A program made the position numbers and the translations under genes. DNA of 64,000 nucleotides, from contig NZ_CP051230.1 in the NCBI RefSeq assembly GCF_017792385.1, positions 806,001-870,000 on the forward strand, read 5' to 3'. This DNA is from Hyphomonas sp. (GTDB lineage: Bacteria; Pseudomonadota; Alphaproteobacteria; Caulobacterales; Hyphomonadaceae). This document shows positions 52,995 through 62,266 of this stretch, one piece after another. The notes under the pieces are model-generated. The model saw nothing but the letters and a program-made list of their open reading frames with translations. It was not told where the DNA came from and ran no database searches. Positions within the stretch are counted from its first letter, which is position 1. Every line of letters starts with the position of its first letter.

Positions 52995-55426
52995 TTAACC
53001 TCGCCGAATACCGCGCTAAGCCGCGCTGCCTGTCTGATTATCTGCCGTGGGCCTGCCTCATTGCGCCGGGCGTGATTCTCAACAAAGACGGCAGTTATCA
53101 GCGCACGGCGCGTTATCGCGGGCCTGATCTCGACAGCACAACAGCAGAAGGGCTGGTTGCCATATGTGCACGGATCAATAATGCATTGAAACGCTTTGAG
53201 TCTGGCTGGGCGCTCTATTTTGAAGCAGCGCGTATACCAGCGGAGGATTATCCTGACACTGACTGGCGTGACCCGCTCGCCTGGATTATTGATGAAGAGC
53301 GCCGGGGGCATTTCTCGGAAACAGGCGAACTGTATGAAAGCGCCTATTATCTGACTTTTGCTTTCTTACCGCCCACTGATCGTGTCGGGAAATTTGAACA
53401 TGCTCTGATTGAGACGCCGGAAGAAATTGAGGAGTTCGTCGGACGCGATCATCTGGCGCGGTTTATCGCCGAGACAGACAAGGCGCTCGATCTCTTTGCG
53501 AGCGTGATGCCTTCGGCTGAGTTTTTATCCGATGATGACACGCTGACCTATCTACAAAGCACGGTCAGCCCTCAGCACCATCCGGTCAAAACGCCAGATA
53601 CGCCAGCCTATCTCGATGCTGTCCTTGGCGGTGCTGATCTAATCGGTGGATTGGAGCCCGTGCTGGGCGGTGAGCATTTGCGCTTGATTTCCGTGCAGGG
53701 TTTTCCGAATGCGACAGAACCGGGTTTGCTGGATGAGCTGAACGGGCTCGGCTTTTCCTATCGCTGGATGACGCGCTTTCTGCCCATGGGCAAAACCGAA
53801 GCAACCAAAATGCTCGGCCGCTATCGCCGCCAATGGTTTTCCAAGCGCAAGTCCATCATGGCCGTTTTGAAAGAAGTCCTGACGAATGAAGCGTCAGCGC
53901 TCGTGGATACGGATGCGGACAATCAGGCGGCTGATGCAGACGCAGCACTGCAGACACTTGGTCAAGACTATGTGGGCTTTGGCTATGTCACAACGGCGCT
54001 CTGTATTCATCACAAGGACCCGAAAATCGCGAATGAAATGATCCGCGCCGTCGAGCGTGTCGTGAATGGACGCGGCTTCGTAACCATTCGTGAAAGTGTG
54101 AACGCCGTCGATGCTTGGCTCGGCACAATCCCCGGAAATGCCTATGCCAATATCCGCCAGCCTATCGTCCATACGCTCAACCTTGCTCATATGATGCCGC
54201 TCTCTGCGGTATGGGCCGGGCCTAAAAAGAACGACCTCCTGGATGGGCCGCCTTTACTTTACGCGACCACAAATTCGCACACACCATTTCGCCTGGTGAC
54301 GCATCAGGGCGACGTTGGCCATACGCTGGTTGTCGGGCCGACTGGCGCAGGTAAATCCGTCTTACTCTCTCTACTTGCCTTGCAGTTCCGTCGATACACG
54401 GACGCGCAAGTCTTCATCTTCGACAAGGGCGAAAGCGCCAAAGCCGCCACGCTCGGCATGGCGGGGGAGCACTATGCCCTTGGCGGCGATGGTGCTCTCT
54501 GCTTCCAACCACTGGCGCGCATAGACGAGGATCACGAGCGGAGCTGGGCTCAAGACTGGCTTACCGGATTGCTCACCCATGAGGGCATAGAGGTCACGCC
54601 AGAGGTTAAAGAAACGGTCTGGACGGCGCTAACGTCACTTGCGAGCGCGCCGGAAAACGAGCGCACCATGACGGGTCTTGGCGCGCTGCTGCAATCCTCA
54701 AAGCTGCGCCAAGCCTTACTCCCTTATACGCTTGAGGGCGCGCACGGCACAGTGCTGGATGCTGATCATGAAACGCTCGGTGCATCTGACTGGCAGTGCT
54801 TTGAAATGGAAGAACTGATGCACGCCAAGTCGCTTGTGCTGCCTGTGCTGACTTATCTCTTTCACAGGCTTGAAGATCATTTTGATGGACGGCCCACCTT
54901 GCTCATTTTGGATGAAGCTTGGGTGTTCCTTGATGATCCTCTTTTTGCTGACCGAATTCGCGAGTGGTTGAAAGTGCTGCGCAAACGGAATGTCTCCGTC
55001 ATCTTCGCTACACAATCTCTCTCCGACATCGCAAACAGCAAAATTGCACCTGCGGTGATTGAAAGCTGCGCCTCGCGTATCTTCCTGCCAAATGACCGCG
55101 CTTTGGAACCGCAACAGGCCGAGACTTACGCGCAGTTCGGATTAAATGCGCGCCAGACGCAGATCATCGCAGAGGCCACTCCGAAGCGGGATTATTATTT
55201 CCAGTCCCGCTCAGGAAACCGTCTCTTTGATCTTGTCCTGGGCGCCGTCGCGCTCAGCTTTTGCGGTGTCTCATCCAAAGATGAACTGAAAGCACTGAAT
55301 GCCGTTCACGCCCAAAATAAAGGCGATGCCCTTGCAGCCGCCTGGCTCTCTGCACGCGGCCTGCACTGGGCCGCCGACCTCATCAATTCACACATTCATG
55401 GAGACGTTTTATGCGCCGCTCAATAA
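52991..55426 (+). CDS. trbE: TrbE, mating-pore ATPase (VirB4-like)
   Basis: An 811-residue ATPase. N-domain LSDYLPWACLIAPGVILNKD; Walker A LVVGPTGAGKSVLLSLLALQ (near 445-464); Walker B LLILDEAWVFLDDPLF; and FATQSLSDIANS. It energises pilus biogenesis at the inner membrane. It overlaps trbJ by 16 bases. Confidence 0.95.
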   Translation: MINLAEYRAKPRCLSDYLPWACLIAPGVILNKDGSYQRTARYRGPDLDSTTAEGLVAICARINNALKRFESGWALYFEAARIPAEDYPDTDWRDPLAWIIDEERRGHFSETGELYESAYYLTFAFLPPTDRVGKFEHALIETPEEIEEFVGRDHLARFIAETDKALDLFASVMPSAEFLSDDDTLTYLQSTVSPQHHPVKTPDTPAYLDAVLGGADLIGGLEPVLGGEHLRLISVQGFPNATEPGLLDELNGLGFSYRWMTRFLPMGKTEATKMLGRYRRQWFSKRKSIMAVLKEVLTNEASALVDTDADNQAADADAALQTLGQDYVGFGYVTTALCIHHKDPKIANEMIRAVERVVNGRGFVTIRESVNAVDAWLGTIPGNAYANIRQPIVHTLNLAHMMPLSAVWAGPKKNDLLDGPPLLYATTNSHTPFRLVTHQGDVGHTLVVGPTGAGKSVLLSLLALQFRRYTDAQVFIFDKGESAKAATLGMAGEHYALGGDGALCFQPLARIDEDHERSWAQDWLTGLLTHEGIEVTPEVKETVWTALTSLASAPENERTMTGLGALLQSSKLRQALLPYTLEGAHGTVLDADHETLGASDWQCFEMEELMHAKSLVLPVLTYLFHRLEDHFDGRPTLLILDEAWVFLDDPLFADRIREWLKVLRKRNVSVIFATQSLSDIANSKIAPAVIESCASRIFLPNDRALEPQQAETYAQFGLNARQTQIIAEATPKRDYYFQSRSGNRLFDLVLGAVALSFCGVSSKDELKALNAVHAQNKGDALAAAWLSARGLHWAADLINSHIHGDVLCAAQ

Positions 55427-56136
55427 TTGCCGCCATCCTGCTCGCAACCAGCCCGCTGGCTTTAACCGCACCTGCTCAGGCACAGTTCTTTGGTGGGGGG
55501 ATTGTCTATGATCCGACTAACCATACGCAGAACCTACTGATGGCCGCACGCTCGCTTGAGCAGATTCGCAATCAGATCCGGCAGCTTCAGAATGAGGCCG
55601 AGATGCTACGCAACCAGGCAGAAGACCTGCTTGCGCTTGATATTGATGTGAGCGCAGAGCTGCGCCGGATCATGGAAGAGATTTTCCGGCTGACAGAAGA
55701 AGCCAATGCCATCTCCTATAAGGTCGAAGAAACCGACCGCGTTTTCCGGGAGCATTATCCGGAAGAGTATAAAGACTGGTCAGAAACACAGATGGCGGAA
55801 ACGGCCGAGTTTCAATGGCAGACATCACGGGCGGCTTATCAAGACACGTTGATCATGCAGTCCCGTATCGTGCAAGCCATCAAGGTCGATACGCGCGTGT
55901 TGGACGACCTTGTAAGCGCGAGCCAAGATGCAAGTGGAAACCTCGCCGTTCAGCAGGCGGGCAATCAATTGACTGCGCTTGGGATCAAACAGGACATGCA
56001 GCTTCAGCAGCTCATGGCAGCGCAATATCGCGCAGAAGCGCTGGAGCGCGCACGGAGGCTTCAAATAGAGCGCGAAAGCATGGCGCGCCATTCCAAATTC
56101 ATGTCAGGCGCGGCCAGCGCTTATAAGGGCCATTAG
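55411..56136 (+). CDS. trbJ: TrbJ, mating-pore protein (VirB5-like)
   Basis: A 241-residue periplasmic protein with signal peptide RRSIIAAILLATSPLALTAP. The family core is FGGGIVYDPTNHTQNLLMAA followed by long coiled-coil helices (RNQIRQLQNEAEMLRNQAED). No trbK gene is present between trbJ and trbL, unlike RP4, so entry exclusion must be done otherwise or be absent. Confidence 0.93.
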   Translation: MRRSIIAAILLATSPLALTAPAQAQFFGGGIVYDPTNHTQNLLMAARSLEQIRNQIRQLQNEAEMLRNQAEDLLALDIDVSAELRRIMEEIFRLTEEANAISYKVEETDRVFREHYPEEYKDWSETQMAETAEFQWQTSRAAYQDTLIMQSRIVQAIKVDTRVLDDLVSASQDASGNLAVQQAGNQLTALGIKQDMQLQQLMAAQYRAEALERARRLQIERESMARHSKFMSGAASAYKGH

Positions 56137-56145
56137 GAGCGCGCC

Positions 56146-57483
56146 ATGGATGATCTCGGCGTCATTGACCAGTTTGTTGCGACCTTCTCAGCTTACATTG
56201 ATAGCGGTTTCGGATTGCTGGGCCCCGACATTGCCTATCTCACGACATTTCTTGTGACGGTGGATATTGTGCTGGCGGGTCTCTTCTGGGCGATGGGGCC
56301 GGACAATAATATCATCGCCAGTTTTGTAAAAAAGGTGCTCTATATTGGTGTCTTTGCGCTGATCCTTAATCAGTTCAGTTTTCTCGCCAATATCCTCTTC
56401 GACAGTTTCGCCTCTCTGGGCATTACAGCGTCAGGGGCAAGCATGACGGCGGATGATCTCATGCGTCCAGGCTTTGTCGCCAATACGGGCTTTACCGCCG
56501 GTTACCCGCTGCTTGATGCCATTAGCGATCTGACAGGTCCGATTGGATTCTTCACCAATATCGTACTGATTATTGTCTTCTTTCTGGCCTGGTTGATCAC
56601 GCTGTTCGCGTTTTTCTTTCTCGCCATCCAGCTCTTTGTCACCATCATTGAGTTCAAGCTGACGACGCTGGCCGGATTTGTGCTGGTGCCGTTCGCGCTC
56701 TGGAACAAGACGTCGTTTCTGGCCGAGCGCGTGCTCGGTAATGTCATTGCATCTGGCGTCAAACTTATGGTGTTGGCCATCATTGTCGGTATCGGCTCGA
56801 CCTTATTTGCCTCTGTCACCGCGAGCTTCACGGGCGATGTTGGCCTTGAAGAAGCCGGCGCGGTGATACTTGCAAGCCTGGCTTTATTCGCCCTTGGTAT
56901 TTTTGGACCGGGCATTGCGACAGGTCTTGTCTCTGGGGCACCTCAACTTGGCGCTGGGGCCGCCGTCGGTGCGGCCGCAGGTGTTGGCGCAGGCGCGATG
57001 GCCGCTGGTGCGGTTGCCACAGGCGGCGCGGCGGCTGTCGCGGGCGGAACCATGGCAGCCACGCGTGCAGGCGCATCCATGGCTGGCGGCACGCGCATGG
57101 CTTTCTCAATGGGTAAGGCCGCATCCGGTGCAGGCGGCATCAAAGGCACTGCGGCGGGTATTACCGCAGTGGCACAAGCGGGCGCTGGCTCAATTGCCAA
57201 TCGTGCAAAGTCCGCCGCAGGCGGTTTTACATCCCCGATCAAAGAGAATTTTCAATCCGGCGGTCGCGGCGCTGTGACAGCCACAGGCGGCTCGATCAAA
57301 GGCGGCATGAGTGCCGCCAATGACGCCGCACCGCCTTCGGCGGGGCAAGAACCCAATTGGGCACGTCAAGCCCGGCGCGGGCAGAACCGCCGAGATGCCG
57401 GCATGGCAACCATGCACGCCGTGCGCAGCGGCGATGGCGGCGGCGCAGGCCAGGGCCCGCAACTCAAACAGGATGAGGAGTAG
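56146..57483 (+). CDS. trbL: TrbL, mating-pore membrane protein (VirB6-like)
   Basis: A 445-residue polytopic protein with about six helices between residues 20 and 265, then a Gly/Ala-rich tail (AGAAVGAAAGVGAGAMAAGAV) and a hydrophilic end. The hydrophobic core (TTFLVTVDIVLAGLFWAMG) is typical of TrbL/VirB6. Confidence 0.93.
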   Translation: MDDLGVIDQFVATFSAYIDSGFGLLGPDIAYLTTFLVTVDIVLAGLFWAMGPDNNIIASFVKKVLYIGVFALILNQFSFLANILFDSFASLGITASGASMTADDLMRPGFVANTGFTAGYPLLDAISDLTGPIGFFTNIVLIIVFFLAWLITLFAFFFLAIQLFVTIIEFKLTTLAGFVLVPFALWNKTSFLAERVLGNVIASGVKLMVLAIIVGIGSTLFASVTASFTGDVGLEEAGAVILASLALFALGIFGPGIATGLVSGAPQLGAGAAVGAAAGVGAGAMAAGAVATGGAAAVAGGTMAATRAGASMAGGTRMAFSMGKAASGAGGIKGTAAGITAVAQAGAGSIANRAKSAAGGFTSPIKENFQSGGRGAVTATGGSIKGGMSAANDAAPPSAGQEPNWARQARRGQNRRDAGMATMHAVRSGDGGGAGQGPQLKQDEE

Positions 57484-57486
57484 ATC

Positions 57487-58200
57487 ATGATCTGGAAACG
57501 CAGCCGTAATGCCTATGGTAACACGCCGGTCCCCGAAACGCCCTATCAGCGCGCCGCACAGGTATGGGATGACCGGATGGGATCAGCTCGCGTGCAGGCA
57601 AAGAACTGGCGACTCACAGCTCTGATCGCCCTCGGACTTTGTGCCGCCATGTCTGCGGCCTATGTCTGGCGCAGCACACAGAGTATTGTCACACCCTATG
57701 TCGTGGAACTCGACACCACAGGCGAAGTGCGCGGGGTGACATCCACTATCGCCAATTATGAGCCGACCGACGCCCAAATTGCCTTTCAGCTTGCAGGCTT
57801 CATCAAGAATGTCCGCTCAGTCTCGATTGATCCGATTGTCGTGCGGGAGAACTGGCTGGACGCCTATAACTTCACGACGGATAAAGCCTCACTGACGCTC
57901 AATGATTATGCGCGGGACAATGACCCGTTTAGCGATGTCGGCAAACGCTCTGTCTCCGTTGATATTGTGAGCATTGTTCGCAGCTCGAATGACAGTTTCG
58001 ATGTTCGCTGGCGGGAGACGACTTATCTCTCCGGCGTTCAGCAAGGCCAGGACACCTACACCGCTGTTCTTTCCATCATTATCGACCCGCCGCGCGATGA
58101 AGCGACTCTGCATCGCAACCCGCTCGGCATTTACGTTCACGGCATCAACTGGTCGCGCGATCTGATTTCCGCAACCGCAATGAAAGGAACCTCACAATGA
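57487..58200 (+). CDS. trbF: TrbF, mating-pore protein (VirB8-like)
   Basis: A 237-residue bitopic protein: one helix (LTALIALGLCAAMSAAYVW, about 38-56) and a periplasmic NTF2-like VirB8 domain (TPYVVELDTTGEVRG). It overlaps trbG by four bases. Confidence 0.93.
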   Translation: MIWKRSRNAYGNTPVPETPYQRAAQVWDDRMGSARVQAKNWRLTALIALGLCAAMSAAYVWRSTQSIVTPYVVELDTTGEVRGVTSTIANYEPTDAQIAFQLAGFIKNVRSVSIDPIVVRENWLDAYNFTTDKASLTLNDYARDNDPFSDVGKRSVSVDIVSIVRSSNDSFDVRWRETTYLSGVQQGQDTYTAVLSIIIDPPRDEATLHRNPLGIYVHGINWSRDLISATAMKGTSQ

Positions 58201-59240
58201 TCATCCGACCACCACTTCCCCTAAGACTATTGTGCCTCTGCCTCGTTTTCCTTGGCGGGTGCTCACACATGCAAGCGATATTCGATGAGGCACCGAGAGA
58301 TTTCACCCTTGATGACGCTGACTATATAGAAGCAGTTTATCTTCCGGATGAACTCGACATTGCAGACATCGACCCATCTGCGCCTTTGGTGCTGGAACGG
58401 ATTCAGCCCGTTGCAATGGCAGGCCAGCTCAAGCCGCTGCATGAGGAACCGATCGCGGAGCTAGCGCTCAAGCCGCATGAAGCGATTGACCGGGCCAATC
58501 AGGGAGCGGCTGTCGAGCCTGACGCGGGGCGGTTTGTAAATGCCATCCAAATCTATCCCTTCGCCATTGGTTCGCTTTATCAGGTTTATACCGCGCCGGA
58601 ACAGGTCACGGATATAGCGCTGCAGCCTGGCGAAGAACTCATGTCAGTGTCGGCAGGCGATACGGTGCGTTGGGTGCTGGGCGATACCGTTTCAGGCTCT
58701 GGCGAAACCGAACAAGTCCATATTCTGGTGAAGCCGATCTCTCATGGCCTGACGACCAACCTCATCATCACCACGTCGAAGCGCACTTATCATATCGAGA
58801 TGCGGTCTTTCCGTGAGACCTACATGGCGGCGGTATCCTGGCGTTACCCGCATGAAGAGCTGATGCTCCGACATGCGGACCGCCGATCAGCGCGCCGCAT
58901 GCCTAGCAAGCCTGTAGAACGCGGCTTGCAGATTGACCGCCTGAACTTCCGCTATGAGATTGATGGCGATGACCCACATTGGCGACCGCTGCGCGCCTTT
59001 GATGATGGCAAAAAGGTCTTCATCCAGTTTCCGGCACGGCTGGATCAGGGTGAAGCCCCGCCGCTCTTCGTCGTCGGGCGCAATGGTGAAAGCCAACTCG
59101 TCAATTACCGGATCAACGGCGCTTACTATGTCGTAGACAGATTATTTGGAGCCGCCGAATTGCGTCTGGGCGAAAATGACCAGCAGGTCGTGCGTATCTC
59201 CCGTACACGCGATCCCGTAACCAAAATGGTGGGACTCTAA
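58197..59240 (+). CDS. trbG: TrbG, outer-membrane pore component (VirB9-like)
   Basis: A 347-residue lipoprotein-like protein. Signal with lipobox LGGCS (near residue 22). VirB9 core: IQIYPFAIGSLYQVYTAPEQ, VTDIALQPGEELMSVSAGD, and the C-terminal FRYEIDGDDPHWRPLRAFDD. It forms the outer-membrane complex with TrbI. Confidence 0.92.
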   Translation: MIIRPPLPLRLLCLCLVFLGGCSHMQAIFDEAPRDFTLDDADYIEAVYLPDELDIADIDPSAPLVLERIQPVAMAGQLKPLHEEPIAELALKPHEAIDRANQGAAVEPDAGRFVNAIQIYPFAIGSLYQVYTAPEQVTDIALQPGEELMSVSAGDTVRWVLGDTVSGSGETEQVHILVKPISHGLTTNLIITTSKRTYHIEMRSFRETYMAAVSWRYPHEELMLRHADRRSARRMPSKPVERGLQIDRLNFRYEIDGDDPHWRPLRAFDDGKKVFIQFPARLDQGEAPPLFVVGRNGESQLVNYRINGAYYVVDRLFGAAELRLGENDQQVVRISRTRDPVTKMVGL

Positions 59241-59241
59241 G

Positions 59242-60459
59242 ATGAGAGGGCCTTTGGAACTTCGCGGCAAGCCAAGATCAGTCCGGCGGTTTAATCGCCG
59301 CGCACTGATCAGCCTGTCCGCTGCTGCCAGTGTGATTGTCCTCGGTGCAGCAGCCTTTGCACTGCGTACACCCGATCGAACAGGAGGTGATACACCTCAA
59401 GAGCTTTACAACACGACGATGAAAGCGTTGCCGGATGGCCTAAACGCTATGCCAATGACTTATGCGGACGTGCCGCAGGAGACACATAGACTCGGGCCGC
59501 CTTTACCTGGAGACTTGGGCGCGGCACTTATCGGTGCGGAGCGCGAGCCGGTTTCCGACGATAATCCGTTTCGCTATCAACCGGCACACTCCGGCGGCAA
59601 TCGATATTCGCCGCCGAATCAATCGCCGGAAGCCCAACTTGCAGAATCAGCGCGCACCTCGAAGCTGTTCTTCATTTCAAGTGATGCAAATAGCGCGCTT
59701 TCTGAAGCAAGGCCGCTGAACCTTACCTATGATGTTACAGGTGCTCCTTACGCAAATCAGTTTCTGAATCCAGGTGGAATTACGCCTCAACCATCTGTCT
59801 TTGATCCAAACCACCAAGACCGAAAAGAAGCTTTTTTGGGGGCGGAAGTCGAGACCGATATTTACAATCCGCACCGCGTCCAAGCGCCGATCTCGCCTTA
59901 TCAGGTTATGGCTGGCACAATTATTCCGGCGAGTTTGATAACAGGGCTCAATTCCGATTTGCCGGGACAGGTTATCGCGCAAGTGACTGAGCATGTTTAC
60001 GATACACCTACAGGCGAACATCTTTTGATACCCCAAGGCTCTAAACTCATAGGACGCTATGACAGCGTAATCGCCTATGGCCAGTCACGCGCGCTAGTCG
60101 TCTGGTCACGGATCATTATGCCGGATGGTACATCCATTACCATCGACAATCTGCCTGGCGTGGACATGGAAGGCTATGCGGGCCTGAAGGACCGCGTGGA
60201 TCATCATGGCTTTCGGCTTTTCAAAGCCGCCATTCTGTCTTCCGTCCTGTCCGTGTCTTCTGAAATCGGACGCGACCGCGACGACGATATCGTGAATGCG
60301 CTGCGTGATGGCGGCCAGCAGACCATCAATCAGGCCGGACAGCAGATCGTCACCAAACAGCTTCAACTGCAACCCACACTGAAGATCCGGCCCGGCTGGC
60401 GTCTGCGCGTCATCGTCAACAAGGACATTGTTCTACAACCCTACGGAGGCACGCCATGA
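59242..60459 (+). CDS. trbI: TrbI, core-complex protein (VirB10-like)
   Basis: A 405-residue protein with one N-terminal helix (ALISLSAAASVIVLGAAAFA), a Pro-rich linker and the VirB10 C-domain (SPYQVMAGTIIPASLITGLN; LLIPQGSKLIGRYDSVIAYG). It bridges both membranes. Four-base overlap with the DUF2274 gene. Confidence 0.93.
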   Translation: MRGPLELRGKPRSVRRFNRRALISLSAAASVIVLGAAAFALRTPDRTGGDTPQELYNTTMKALPDGLNAMPMTYADVPQETHRLGPPLPGDLGAALIGAEREPVSDDNPFRYQPAHSGGNRYSPPNQSPEAQLAESARTSKLFFISSDANSALSEARPLNLTYDVTGAPYANQFLNPGGITPQPSVFDPNHQDRKEAFLGAEVETDIYNPHRVQAPISPYQVMAGTIIPASLITGLNSDLPGQVIAQVTEHVYDTPTGEHLLIPQGSKLIGRYDSVIAYGQSRALVVWSRIIMPDGTSITIDNLPGVDMEGYAGLKDRVDHHGFRLFKAAILSSVLSVSSEIGRDRDDDIVNALRDGGQQTINQAGQQIVTKQLQLQPTLKIRPGWRLRVIVNKDIVLQPYGGTP

Positions 60460-60686
60460 GCACGTTGAAAATCGGCAAACTGCCCGACACAACGCCCGTT
60501 AAACTCTCCATTGCGGTGCCGCCTGACTTGCAGGCCGAGCTACAGGATTATGCCGCTGTTTATGCACAGGCTTACGGAGAGGCCGCGAAAATTGTCGATC
60601 TCATTCCCTCCATGCTCGCCAGCTTCATGGCGTCAGATTCCAATTTCAAAAAGGCGCGCAAAACGCTCGCCGTAATACAGCCGTAA
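60456..60686 (+). CDS. DUF2274 protein
   Basis: A 76-residue DUF2274 protein that ends trb clusters in many alphaproteobacterial ICEs. The core KLSIAVPPDLQAELQDYAAV suggests a ribbon-helix-helix type fold (inference). Coupled to trbI by a four-base overlap. Confidence 0.85.
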   Translation: MSTLKIGKLPDTTPVKLSIAVPPDLQAELQDYAAVYAQAYGEAAKIVDLIPSMLASFMASDSNFKKARKTLAVIQP

Positions 60687-60697
60687 AGGAGTATCCC

Positions 60698-61012
60698 ATG
60701 GCAACTATTGGTCAGTTTCGTCCGGTGAAGGACGGTTATGAAGGCACGATTTCCACGCTTTCGATGGCGCGCAAGGTTCGCTTTGTCGCGAACGACAAGA
60801 AGAAAAGCGAGGACAGCCCGGACTTTTTTGTGAAGACAGGCCAGTGCGATCTTGGCGCTGCCTGGCGTGAAGAAGCGAAAGAAACTTCTAAACCTTATCT
60901 TTCTGTCAGACTGGATGACCCCAGTTTTGCGGAACCTATCAGCGCAGCTCTTTTCGATAAGGATGGCAAGGCGGAATTGGTTTGGTCGCGTCGGAATTCG
61001 CGGGTTGATTAA
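60698..61012 (+). CDS. DUF736 protein, copy 2
   Basis: A 104-residue second DUF736 protein: GQFRPVKDGYEGTISTLSMA, then KVRFVAND and PYLSVRLDDPSFAEPI. It differs clearly from copy 1 at 38157, so the two are not a recent duplication. AAGGAG ribosome site 8 bases upstream. Confidence 0.88.
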   Translation: MATIGQFRPVKDGYEGTISTLSMARKVRFVANDKKKSEDSPDFFVKTGQCDLGAAWREEAKETSKPYLSVRLDDPSFAEPISAALFDKDGKAELVWSRRNSRVD

Positions 61013-61228
61013 GTCAGCATAGTTCTCTGATTTGTCGCTCATGAAACGGTGAAAAGCCCCATTCGTGATTGCGTTGTGTGGCTCAACGAATCAGCGCTTG
61101 TATTGTTCGGCTTAAAAATCAACAATTTTCTACATATAGGGGTTGGATTCCGCGATTCACACCCCATCTAGTGTCGAAGGGCCAGCAGCAGAGGGAGCAT
61201 GGTCGAAACAATATTGAAGGAAAAGACC

Positions 61229-62266
61229 ATGACACCCAACGCCCGATTTACCGAATTTATCAAAGACATCACACCGAGCGCGACGACAAATTCGCGTTCT
61301 GCGTCTGCGCACATTTCAGTTCGAGACGCCTTGAAAGGCGATGACGACTACAAGGATGAGGTCATCCGCACATTTCTTGGCGGCTCATACAAGCGAAAAA
61401 CCGCAATCCGCCCTGTTACGAAAAATGGCGATACGGAACGACCCGACGTTGACATTTATGTTGTCGTTCGCGGCTCCACATCCTGGTTCTCGTCAGACCA
61501 CAAGACGCCCGAAGACGTAATCGAGGAGCTTTATGCTGCGTTGAACCGAAATCGAAAGGCACTCGGAATTACCAAAATCACCCGAAACCGCTGCTCTATC
61601 GCCATTTCAACGAATAAGGCGGATATGGACGTGTCACCACTGCTTGAGCGCAACGGTGACGGTTTCTATCGCATCGGCAACCGGAAAACTGGCGAATGGT
61701 ATCTGACCGAACCCGAAGAGCATACTATCTGGTCCGCCGACGTAAATACCAATGCCGGAATGCGGTTCAATCCGATGGTCAAGATGGTCAAGTGGAGCCG
61801 CCGCGAATATCCGACCAAAAGTAAACATCCGAAGAGTATTGCGCTTGAGGCGCTCGTCGCCGAACACATGGACAAGAATGAAACCCATTATGGACGGCTG
61901 CTTCATGACACGTTCGATGATATCGTGGATACTTATTCCATGAACCGATTTTGGGGAACGTGCCCCAATCTTGATGATCCTGCAATTGAAGATGGGAATC
62001 TACTAGCAGGAGTTTCCGGCGACGCTTTTTGCGCATTTTATGACAAGGTAAAATACTTTCGCGATGAAGCGGCAAAAGCGCTTGAAACAGAAGATCAGGA
62101 TGTCGCCACCAAACACTGGCGCCGCATTCTCGGTTCGCGATTTCCGTCACCAAAAACGGCGAAATCTTCCAGCTCATTTGGGTTGAAGCCTGCAGCTGCA
62201 ATGTCACCGTTAGCTTTCCCCGCGAAGGCGTCAACACCACCCAACAAACCGGCTGACTTTGCGTGA
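61229..62266 (+). CDS. CD-NTase of a type II CBASS (cyclic oligonucleotide synthase)
   Basis: A 345-residue cGAS/DncV-like nucleotidyltransferase (SMODS type). The active site is readable: FLGGSYKRKTAIRP (G-S motif, residues 49-62), first two acids in RPDVDIYVVV (Asp73, Asp75), third acid in ADMDVSP (Asp134). On phage infection such enzymes make a cyclic di- or trinucleotide that activates a killer effector. The start at 61229 follows AAGGA by 8 bases; an in-frame ATG at 61199 has its ribosome site too close. The Ser/Pro/Ala-rich C-terminus ending in Ala may be the site conjugated by Cap2. It overlaps cap2 by four bases (GTGA). Confidence 0.88.
   Translation: MTPNARFTEFIKDITPSATTNSRSASAHISVRDALKGDDDYKDEVIRTFLGGSYKRKTAIRPVTKNGDTERPDVDIYVVVRGSTSWFSSDHKTPEDVIEELYAALNRNRKALGITKITRNRCSIAISTNKADMDVSPLLERNGDGFYRIGNRKTGEWYLTEPEEHTIWSADVNTNAGMRFNPMVKMVKWSRREYPTKSKHPKSIALEALVAEHMDKNETHYGRLLHDTFDDIVDTYSMNRFWGTCPNLDDPAIEDGNLLAGVSGDAFCAFYDKVKYFRDEAAKALETEDQDVATKHWRRILGSRFPSPKTAKSSSSFGLKPAAAMSPLAFPAKASTPPNKPADFA

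Noticed and set aside
56828..57277. Several frames in other phases within trbL
   Set aside because: They arise from the Gly/Ala repeat DNA of the TrbL tail.
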